Positions 11,465 through 18,037 of a DNA stretch of 35,544 bases are shown in pieces. Both the position numbers and the translations under genes were made by a program. Position 1 is the first letter of the stretch. Every line of letters starts with the position of its first letter. This stretch comes from an uncultured Muribaculaceae bacterium. GTDB lineage: Bacteria; Bacteroidota; Bacteroidia; Bacteroidales; Muribaculaceae. Below the pieces are notes generated by a model. That model did no database searches and was not told the DNA's origin. It saw only the letters and a program-made list of their open reading frames with translations. Location of the stretch: the NCBI GenBank assembly GCA_910578385.1, contig CAJTQV010000028.1:1-35544 (forward strand), written 5' to 3'.

Positions 11465-11749
11465 ATGTATGAAATTCTTCTCACCATAGTCGGGTATGCC
11501 GCGGCCATCTGTATGGTCGGCGGTTATCTGCCCCAGGCCGTTCACACCATCCGCACACGCAACACCGACGGCATAGCCCTTCCTACGTTTCTTCTGATGG
11601 GTTTCGGAGGCCTGTTCTTCGTTGTCCAGGGTGTCATGACCGGAAATCTCCCTCTGGTCATAACCAATGTGATCACCACTACCTGCTGCGTGATTATCAC
11701 CGCCATAAAATTGCGCAACGACCGTTCCGCACGTCGCCGCAAACCATAA
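11465..11749 (+). CDS. SemiSWEET-type sugar transporter (PQ-loop)
   Basis: A 94-residue integral inner-membrane protein with three predicted helices (residues about 4-24, 38-58 and 66-86), the size of bacterial SemiSWEETs, which dimerise to form a sugar uniporter. The first helix carries the PQ motif (GGYLPQAVHTIRTRNT), followed by the family's conserved SLP-like segment, here GIALPTFLLMG. The ATG at 11465 is preferred; a TTG three codons earlier also lies in frame. It is the first gene after a predicted promoter and is followed 56 nt later by an acetyltransferase. The transported sugar cannot be inferred. Confidence 0.88.
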   Translation: MYEILLTIVGYAAAICMVGGYLPQAVHTIRTRNTDGIALPTFLLMGFGGLFFVVQGVMTGNLPLVITNVITTTCCVIITAIKLRNDRSARRRKP

Positions 11750-11774
11750 AGGCTCCAGAATCGTTTCTATTATG

Positions 11775-11796
11775 GCGGTGGAACTATCTTCACCGC
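11775..11796 (+). other. Weak hairpin with T-rich tail between SemiSWEET and GNAT genes
   Basis: GCGGTG (11775-11780) pairs with CACCGC (11791-11796) and is followed by GATTTTATT. The tail runs directly into the ATG of the next gene at 11806. It could be a weak terminator for the transporter gene or structure at the next gene's start. Confidence 0.3.
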
Positions 11797-11805
11797 GATT
11801 TTATT

Positions 11806-12348
11806 ATGGAATTCAGAAATCTTGAGGTCAGGGATTATCCTGCCTTTCTTAAACTTTACAACGAGACGTTTCCTGAAAATGAGAGACGTATCTACAAGAG
11901 TGCCGAACATGTAGCCAACTTCATCAAGGAGAAGGGTGGCAAGTTCCACGGATTTGTCTACGACGACGGCGGCGACGATTTTGTCGGCTTCCTGACTTAC
12001 TGGACATTCGAGGGATACGTATATGTGGAGCATTTCGCCGTCGATCCGGCACACCGTTCAAAGAACATCGGCCGCAAGATGCTCAGCCACCTGTTCGACA
12101 TAGCCGGACCCGATGTGCTGATCGAGGTCGAGAAGCCTGATACGGACGAGGCCCGTCGCCGTGTGTCGTTCTACGAGAAGAACGGCTTCCGCATGCGTGA
12201 GGACATCAACTATGTGCAGCCGCCGTACAGCGCGGAGCAGTCAGGTATCGAGATGATGCTCATGACCCACGGGGATGTGAAGCTCCGCGACACGCGCGAC
12301 CTGCGCGAGATGCTGACCGAGGTCTACAACGTCAACCAAGGTAAATAA
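11806..12348 (+). CDS. GNAT family N-acetyltransferase
   Basis: A 180-residue cytoplasmic protein with the GNAT fold. The N-terminus (MEFRNLEVRDYPAFLKLYNETFPENER) is motif C/D-like. A strand (GFLTYWTFEGYVYVEHFAVDP) is followed by the acetyl-CoA pyrophosphate-binding segment HRSKNIGRKMLSHLF, and then FYEKNGFRM, the classic late GNAT motif. The acceptor substrate is unknown. No separate promoter is obvious, so it is probably read through from the SemiSWEET gene. A 10-bp hairpin follows 12 nt after its stop. Confidence 0.88.
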   Translation: MEFRNLEVRDYPAFLKLYNETFPENERRIYKSAEHVANFIKEKGGKFHGFVYDDGGDDFVGFLTYWTFEGYVYVEHFAVDPAHRSKNIGRKMLSHLFDIAGPDVLIEVEKPDTDEARRRVSFYEKNGFRMREDINYVQPPYSAEQSGIEMMLMTHGDVKLRDTRDLREMLTEVYNVNQGK

Positions 12349-12360
12349 AATACTATACCG

Positions 12361-12387
12361 GGTGTGTCGCACACTTTGCGGCACACC
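12361..12387 (+). other. Intergenic hairpin before thioredoxin gene
   Basis: Segment 12361-12370 pairs with 12378-12387 (10 bp, one G-U) around a 7-nt loop. It lacks a T-run, so it is not a clear terminator. It could protect or separate the two messages. Confidence 0.4.
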
Positions 12388-12408
12388 ACACACAAATTAT
12401 TTAAAACT

Positions 12409-12693
12409 ATGAATTACACAGAATTGATAAATAGCCGGCCCGAGGTGCTGGTGGAGTTTTTCGCGACATGGTGCCCTCATTGCCAGCGCATGATGCCGGT
12501 GGTGGAACAGGTCAAGGAACTTGTCGGCGACCGTGTGAGCATCGTCCAGCTTGACATAGACCAGAATCAGGATGCCGCATCCGAGGCCGATGTGCAGTCC
12601 ATACCCTCTTTTATCCTCTACAAGGATGGCAAGGAAGTATGGCGGCAGAGTGGCGAGATGGAAGGCGACTACCTGCTCTCGAAGCTAAGTTGA
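12409..12693 (+). CDS. Short thioredoxin-family protein (WCPHC)
   Basis: A 94-residue thioredoxin-fold protein that catalyses thiol-disulfide exchange. The active site is W21-C22-P-H-C25, so the dipeptide between the cysteines is PH, as in DsbA, rather than GP as in thioredoxin. The cis-proline is P66 (SIPSF), and the GKEVWRQSG strand is intact. No signal peptide is present from the ATG at 12409. A GTG at 12364 would add only 15 non-conserved residues. It lies 24 nt before the VKOR gene, which suggests the pair act together in disulfide formation, although cytoplasmic and membrane locations would need to be reconciled. Confidence 0.88.
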   Translation: MNYTELINSRPEVLVEFFATWCPHCQRMMPVVEQVKELVGDRVSIVQLDIDQNQDAASEADVQSIPSFILYKDGKEVWRQSGEMEGDYLLSKLS

Positions 12694-12717
12694 CAAGACA
12701 TCTCAAATTGACAAGCC

Positions 12718-13746
12718 ATGCGTAACTTTCTGCTCTCTGACTTTCTGTCGGCGCTGTCGGTGCCGCATACCCGCGACTATACCGACCGGCGTTTCGGGTC
12801 CATGCCCTTCAAGTCGCTCTTCGGCCTGTCCAAGTTGCTTGAGGAATATGGAGTGGAGAGCGAGGGACTGTTTATGCGCGATAAGGAAGAACTGTCGCGT
12901 CTCACCCCACCTTTTCTTGCCCACACTCCCCAGGGGTTCCTGATTGTGACCGCGATAGGAGAGGGGAATGTGCAATATCTTACACAGGGAGTGGCTGAAA
13001 ATATTCCTTTGCAGGAGTTCCGCCGTGTCTGGGATGGCAACGTGTTTCTCGCGTTTCCATCGCCGGGTGCGGCCGAACCCGATTATGCCGCCCACGCCCG
13101 TATGCGTTTCTTCGGACGCGCCAAGAAGGTGATGCTCTTGGTTCTTGCGGTGTTGCTGTTCGCGTGGCTGTTCATAACCAACGGCATATGGCGTCACGCA
13201 TCGTTGATACTCGCCACTGTCTGTGATCTTCTTGGACTCGGACTGACTTACCTTCTTGTCCAGAAATCCATGAAAATCAAGAGCCGGGCAGCCGAGCGGG
13301 TATGTGGCGTGTTGCAGGAGGGCGGTTGTGACACCGTGCTTGAGACCAAGGCGTCGAGCTTCTTCGGCATCTTCAGCTGGAGCGAGGTGGGTTTCACCTA
13401 CTTCTCGGTCAGTCTGCTTGCGTTGCTGATGTTTCCGTCGGCGGCTCCGTGGCTGGCGGCTTGCAATGTCTGCTGTCTTCCCTTCACTGTGTGGAGCATA
13501 TGGTATCAGAAATTCAGGGCCAAGGCATGGTGTACGCTTTGCGTCAGTGTTCAGGCCACGCTCTGGTTGCTGTTCGCCTGCTACATCAGCGGAGGCTGGC
13601 TGCGCGAGGTCTTTCCCTTGCGGGCGGACTTCTTTGTACTCGGCGCGACCTACGCGTTTGTCCTGCTCCTGATCAATACGTTGACCCGCGTGTTGCGCCC
13701 CGCTGCTCCGGCCGACGCACCCTCCACCTCCGACCCGGTCAAATAA
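12718..13746 (+). CDS. VKOR family protein with degenerate peptidase C39-like N-terminal domain
   Basis: A 342-residue membrane protein. Residues 1-120 resemble the C39-like domain fused to VKOR in Bacteroidetes (SMPFKSLFGLSKLLEEYG). There is no catalytic Cys at the N-terminus, and the usual His of the HFVVV segment is replaced (PQGFLIV), so this domain should be proteolytically dead. From about 137 on there are several transmembrane helices and a vitamin K epoxide reductase core: the loop cysteine pair C196/C204 (VCGVLQEGGC), the SSFFG segment, and the CxxC active site C272-T-L-C275. VKOR homologues reoxidise DsbA-like partners using quinone. The C-terminal thioredoxin domain found in many bacterial fusions is missing; the separate thioredoxin gene just upstream may supply it. 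Confidence 0.85.
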   Translation: MRNFLLSDFLSALSVPHTRDYTDRRFGSMPFKSLFGLSKLLEEYGVESEGLFMRDKEELSRLTPPFLAHTPQGFLIVTAIGEGNVQYLTQGVAENIPLQEFRRVWDGNVFLAFPSPGAAEPDYAAHARMRFFGRAKKVMLLVLAVLLFAWLFITNGIWRHASLILATVCDLLGLGLTYLLVQKSMKIKSRAAERVCGVLQEGGCDTVLETKASSFFGIFSWSEVGFTYFSVSLLALLMFPSAAPWLAACNVCCLPFTVWSIWYQKFRAKAWCTLCVSVQATLWLLFACYISGGWLREVFPLRADFFVLGATYAFVLLLINTLTRVLRPAAPADAPSTSDPVK

Positions 13747-13758
13747 CCCCGATACCCA

Positions 13759-13866
13759 TTTTAAACAAGCCGGATAGTTTAAATTCGACAGATATTTTAG
13801 ACAAGCCGGATAGTTTAAACCAAACATGTAGTTTAAGCACAACAGATATTTTAAACAATCCAGATA
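13759..13866. repeat. Six tandem copies of an 18-bp repeat
   Basis: Units start at 13759, 13777, 13795, 13813, 13831 and 13849 and follow the consensus KTTTAAACAAGCCRGATA. The first and third copies differ by one base. The array fills the gap between the VKOR stop and the 51-codon ORF and ends 3 bp before that ORF's ATG. Alternate units are more alike, which suggests a 36-bp higher-order unit. Confidence 0.9.
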
Positions 13867-13869
13867 GCC

Positions 13870-14025
13870 ATGAAACCTAAACAGATTCCCGGCCCCGACT
13901 TGCCGTCGGCCCAGGTTCTGAGTCCGATGGAGCTCAACAATCTTAAATTCACCGACCGCCACACGCTCCTCACCCCCGAGGTTCTCGAATCGCACGCCCC
14001 CGCCGAGCGCGGCACAGACTCTTAG
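13870..14025 (+). CDS. Small 51-residue protein of unknown function
   Basis: ATG at 13870, TAG at 14023-14025. The peptide starts MKPKQIPGPDLPSAQ and continues with LSPMELNNLKF and HTLLTPEVLES. Codon choice (CTC, ACC, CCC, GAG) matches the surrounding genes, which supports translation. It lacks Cys, a double-Gly cleavage site, a signal peptide and membrane segments. It follows the C39-like/VKOR gene and sits exactly between two tandem-repeat arrays. The layout resembles small precursor peptides placed next to C39/VKOR genes, but no family is recognised with confidence. Confidence 0.55.
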   Translation: MKPKQIPGPDLPSAQVLSPMELNNLKFTDRHTLLTPEVLESHAPAERGTDS

Positions 14026-14052
14026 CACCCACAAACAGCACCTCCAAACTAC

Positions 14053-14142
14053 GCGATTCAACATTTCGCTCTTCAAAGTCCCGCTCTTCAAATTTCCGCG
14101 ATTCAAAGTTGTGCTCTTCAAATTTTCGCAATTCAACGCAGA
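14053..14142. repeat. Six tandem copies of a 15-bp repeat
   Basis: Units start at 14053, 14068, 14083, 14098, 14113 and 14128, each close to GCKMTTCAAANTTTC. The array begins 27 bp after the stop of the 51-codon ORF. Read on the minus strand it gives a pentapeptide-like pattern (NLKST-TLNRG-NLKSG), but no convincing gene surrounds it. Confidence 0.9.
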
Positions 14143-14309
14143 CTGGATTGTCGTGTAAATATCTGATTTGTTTTTATTCATGGCGAATGACTTTCAGGTT
14201 CACGCCGCAAAATTACCGGCTGCATCGCGTCGCGCACCCTTATCCATACACTTCTCCATACACTTATCCCAAATAACGTCTTTGGCAGCCGGAGACAGCT
14301 CCATTGTCC

Positions 14310-14460
14310 ACCCCCTCGCGCGCACGTTATAACTCGCGCGCGTTATATAAATATTAATATTATAAATTTTAATATAATATATAATATATAATATATAATA
14401 TATAATATAATATATAATATAAATAATTTTATATTTATAATATTTTAATATATATAATTC
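14310..14460. repeat. AT-only low-complexity tract bordered by CG-rich motifs
   Basis: From about 14342 to 14458 the DNA is almost purely A/T, built from repeated TATAATA units. It is preceded by CGCGCGCACGTTATAACTC and GCGCGCGTTATA (about 14317-14346) and followed by TTTCGCGAG. No coding capacity. It marks the left edge of the AT-rich defence island. Confidence 0.85.
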
Positions 14461-14500
14461 AAGTTTCGCGAGTTAAAATTTCGGTTTGTCGGTTTGTCTC

Positions 14501-14596
14501 TGTAGGGACATCGCTTCGCGATGTTTGGGTTGTGCACGTTTAATTTACTGAAAACATGATTGTTCCCATTCTACATGCCAAAGGCATGTCCCTACA
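14501..14596. repeat. Inverted pair of REP-like hairpin elements
   Basis: The first element (14501-14524) reads TGTAGGGACAT and then forms the hairpin ACATCGC-TTC-GCGATGT. The second (14573-14596), on the opposite strand, has the same TGTAGGGACAT head followed by the hairpin ACATGCC-AAA-GGCATGT. Two head-sharing hairpins in opposite orientation resemble a bacterial interspersed mosaic/REP arrangement. The rest of the 14597-14720 gap shows no gene. Confidence 0.7.
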
Positions 14597-14721
14597 AAGT
14601 CGATACCAATAAACTGGGATGTGCTTACCATCCGACCACTACCACACCATCCGCAGGAAGGAGCATAATGTTGGAAGCCTTATATTCATGTATTTCTCAT
14701 ATGTGTTTCTCGGCAGATTCT

Positions 14722-14752
14722 TTTGCTATATCAAAATTAATCACTATATTTG
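14722..14752 (+). promoter_or_regulatory. Promoter of the hsd operon
   Basis: TTTG (14722-14725), 19 nt, then TATATTTG (14745-14752): an exact match to the Bacteroidetes consensus. The start site would be near 14759, about 105 nt before the preferred hsdR ATG. Confidence 0.75.
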
Positions 14753-14863
14753 CAAAATACGCAAATGGTATAACCAATCTCAGAAAATGGGAAAATATAT
14801 CAATTTTTATATTTGATATATTTTCCTTGCGTTCTGTCTGTTATGGAAGAAAGATGGCACAAT

Positions 14864-17800
14864 ATGAGCAAGTTCAATGAAGCAACCCGCGTGCAGATGC
14901 CGGCAATGGTGCATCTTACCCGTTTAGGATATACATATTTCGGAAAAATATCCGAGGAAGATGCAGGAACGGTTTATGACCCTGCTACCAATATTCTTAT
15001 CGAGGTTTTCCAAAAACAATTTGACAAACTGAATCCCAAATCTCCGGTTTCATCCTCTCAGATGCTTCAGGACATGCGCAATGACTTGAAGAATGATGAC
15101 CTCGGATATGCTTTCTATCAGAGACTAAAGGCGGTGTCTCCAGTCAGATTGATTGACTATGAGACCCCCTCCAACAACACATTCCATTTTACAGCCGAGT
15201 TTACCTGCAAGAATGGTCAGGATGAGTTCAGACCCGACGTTACTTTGTTTGTCAACGGTCTGCCTTTGGTTTTCATCGAGGTTAAGAAGCCGAACAACTC
15301 CGGAGGTATGGTCGCTGAAAGCAGGCGGATGAATCTACAGCGGTTCCCCAACAAGCGCTTCCGCTCCTTTATCAACATTACCCAGTTGATGATATTCTCC
15401 AACAACATGGAGTATGACACAATGGGCGGAATTGTTCCTTTGCAAGGTGCATTCTATTGCACAGCGGCAAAAGAGTCGGCTGCTTTCAATTGTTTCCGCG
15501 AGGAAAATCGCTCGAATGCTGATGTTGCTCCGTATAATCGAAATTATCCATATAAACGCATAAATATAGATTCTGAGAAGAAGATTCTCAAAGACTTCAA
15601 TTGCGAAGTTATTCACACTACGCCGGAGTACAAGACTAATCTCGACACCAATACTCCTACCAACCGCATACTGACCTCGATGTGCTCTCCGGAACGTCTT
15701 CTGTTTATACTAAGATACGGCATAGCCTACGTAAAATCGGAGCGCGAGGTTGACGGCAAGATTGAGATTACCGACCAAAAACATATCATGCGCTATCAGC
15801 AGATGTTCGCGGCATTGGCAATCCGGGAGCATCTTGAGAATGGGGCAAAAGCCGGTGTGGTATGGCATACACAAGGCAGCGGCAAGACAGCATTATCCTA
15901 TCATTTAGCCTATTTCCTTAACGACTATTTTGCCAAACAAGACAAGGTCGCCAAATTCTACTTCATAGTTGACCGTCTCGACCTCCTCGAACAAGCCACA
16001 CAGGAATTTGAAGCACGGGGCCTGGTAGTCACCACCGCCAATTCCAGAAAAGAATTGATGGATCAGTTCCGCAGCAACCAGTCACAGCAGGGCGCAAGCG
16101 GCAAACAGGAAATAACGGTAGTGAACATCCAGCGTTTCGCAGAAGATAAAGAAAAAGTAAAACTTCCTGACTACGCAACCAATCTTCAGCGGGTGTTCAT
16201 TCTTGATGAGGCACACCGTGGCTATCGCCCCGGCGGTTGCTTCCTTGCCAATCTTTTCGATGCCGACCCCAACTCCATCAAGATTGCACTGACCGGCACC
16301 CCTCTTCTTAAAGATGAAAAGGCTACTGCAACAGTCTTCAGCGATTATTTTCACACATATTATTACGACCGCTCGATAGCAGACGGCTATACCCTTAAAA
16401 TTATCCGTGAGGAGATTGAGACATCGTACAAGGAGAAACTCACTCAGATTATGGATAAGCTGGAGCAGCTTGTTCTGAAAAAGGATGTTCAGAAGTCAAT
16501 CATTATCGAGCATGAGAACTATGTGAAAGAACTTATCCGCTATGTCATAACCGACCTCTCACGATTCCGTCAGCAACATGGCGACAACACACTCGGAGGC
16601 ATGATTATCTGCGAGACAAGCGGACAAGCCCGTAACTTGGCAATGTATTGGGATGAGGTGCAACGGGAAATGAACAAAGATGCATCTTTCCCTACCAACG
16701 TCAAGGCAAAACTCATTCTCCACGATACAGACGACAAGGAGACCCGCAAGCAAATAGTCAAGGACTTCAAGAAGAACATGACCGTAGATGTGCTGATTGT
16801 GTTCAATATGCTTCTGACAGGATTTGACGCTCCGCGTCTGAAGCGTCTTTACTTCGGCAGAAAACTGAAAGACCATAATCTTCTCCAGGCTCTGACCCGC
16901 GTTAACCGACCATATAGGAATAACCGTTACGGCTACATAATAGACTTCGCGGACATAAAGCGTAACTTCGAAGAAACAAACGAGGCTTACCTTCAGGAAT
17001 TGAATCGTTTCAACGACCCGGAAGAAGATGGCAGCGGAGTGACCGACACATTCACGCAGGTACTCGAAAATCCGCAGGAAATCCTCGACACCATGCGCGA
17101 TATTCACGATACCCTGTTTGAATATACCGTCGACAATGTTGAGGAATTCAGTTCGGAGGTTTCAACAATCCAGGACAAGGAGGAACTGTTGAAGTTGAAA
17201 AAGGTGCTTGAGGCAGCCCGCGACTGCGGCAACCTTGTCCGCACTTTCGGCGATGATGAGTTGAAGGAGAAATTTTCAAAGGTAGAACTCACCAGACTTC
17301 CCGATATGTTGAAAGAGGTACAGCACCACATCACCATCATCAATCAGAAGGAAGCGTTCAATGCCGACGAGCAGACCACCATTCTTGTAAACGAGGCAAT
17401 GCAGGATATAGAGTTCACATTCTCAAAGATTGGAGAAGAGGAGCTGAAACTTATTTCCGGTGGCCGCGAGCTTCAAGACAAATGGCGCGACACAATCCGG
17501 GCTTTTATGGACAACATCGACCCTGACGATCCGGAGTTCATCACACTGAGAGAGGCCTTCACCCAGCGATTCAAGGAGCATGGATTCGTCATTGACTCCA
17601 TTGCCAAGTTCAATGAAGAAACCGCCGCTCTCGATTCGATTATTGTCAGATTGAAAGCTATTCAGACTGCCAACAAAGCACTCCTGAAGAAGTATAACGG
17701 AGACGCCAAGTTCGCCCGTGTTCACAAAAGAATCAGGGAGGTGAACCATGACCGCAAAGAGAAATCTGAGAAACCGGTTTTCACTTTCAGTGATTCGGAA

Positions 17801-18037
17801 ATAAGCGTAATTCTCAACATGATAAAATCGGAGGTTGACCAACGTGTATATGACAAGAATGACATATTGAAGAAGGATGCCTACTTCGAGCAGACAGTCC
17901 TCGCTATTGTCGCCAATATGCTCTATCACTTCCCTCAGATCAGCGATACCGCCACAATCGAGGATTACGATTTTGTAAAGAACGGCATTGCCCGTCAATA
18001 CCTCAACCAGTATAACGCCACATACGCAGCCAGCTAA
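14864..18037 (+). CDS. hsdR: Type I restriction enzyme, R (motor/endonuclease) subunit
   Basis: The 1057-residue translocase-nuclease of a type I restriction-modification complex (R2M2S). The N-terminal PD-(D/E)xK nuclease has D125 (FRPDVTLF) and E139/K141 (FIEVKKP). The SF2 motor follows: Walker A GSGKT at 338-342 (HTQGSGKTALSY), DEAH at 448-451 (FILDEAHRGYR), motif III LTGTPL, and motif VI ALTRVNRPYR. The helical C-terminus contacts the methylase. The start is set at 14864 (MSKFNEATRVQ); the in-frame ATG at 14843 is an alternative. The stop overlaps the hsdM start by one base (TAATG), so the two are translationally coupled. Confidence 0.95.
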   Translation: MSKFNEATRVQMPAMVHLTRLGYTYFGKISEEDAGTVYDPATNILIEVFQKQFDKLNPKSPVSSSQMLQDMRNDLKNDDLGYAFYQRLKAVSPVRLIDYETPSNNTFHFTAEFTCKNGQDEFRPDVTLFVNGLPLVFIEVKKPNNSGGMVAESRRMNLQRFPNKRFRSFINITQLMIFSNNMEYDTMGGIVPLQGAFYCTAAKESAAFNCFREENRSNADVAPYNRNYPYKRINIDSEKKILKDFNCEVIHTTPEYKTNLDTNTPTNRILTSMCSPERLLFILRYGIAYVKSEREVDGKIEITDQKHIMRYQQMFAALAIREHLENGAKAGVVWHTQGSGKTALSYHLAYFLNDYFAKQDKVAKFYFIVDRLDLLEQATQEFEARGLVVTTANSRKELMDQFRSNQSQQGASGKQEITVVNIQRFAEDKEKVKLPDYATNLQRVFILDEAHRGYRPGGCFLANLFDADPNSIKIALTGTPLLKDEKATATVFSDYFHTYYYDRSIADGYTLKIIREEIETSYKEKLTQIMDKLEQLVLKKDVQKSIIIEHENYVKELIRYVITDLSRFRQQHGDNTLGGMIICETSGQARNLAMYWDEVQREMNKDASFPTNVKAKLILHDTDDKETRKQIVKDFKKNMTVDVLIVFNMLLTGFDAPRLKRLYFGRKLKDHNLLQALTRVNRPYRNNRYGYIIDFADIKRNFEETNEAYLQELNRFNDPEEDGSGVTDTFTQVLENPQEILDTMRDIHDTLFEYTVDNVEEFSSEVSTIQDKEELLKLKKVLEAARDCGNLVRTFGDDELKEKFSKVELTRLPDMLKEVQHHITIINQKEAFNADEQTTILVNEAMQDIEFTFSKIGEEELKLISGGRELQDKWRDTIRAFMDNIDPDDPEFITLREAFTQRFKEHGFVIDSIAKFNEETAALDSIIVRLKAIQTANKALLKKYNGDAKFARVHKRIREVNHDRKEKSEKPVFTFSDSEISVILNMIKSEVDQRVYDKNDILKKDAYFEQTVLAIVANMLYHFPQISDTATIEDYDFVKNGIARQYLNQYNATYAAS

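Noticed and set aside
13449..13880. 143-codon + strand frame overlapping the end of VKOR and the 18-bp array
   Set aside because: Out of frame with VKOR; the apparent hexapeptide repeats come only from the tandem DNA repeat.
13759..14142. CRISPR-like repetition
   Set aside because: Units are contiguous 18-bp and 15-bp tandem repeats without spacers, and no cas genes are present.
14560..14880. 106-codon frame upstream of hsdR
   Set aside because: Spans a REP-like hairpin and the hsdR promoter; no domain signal.
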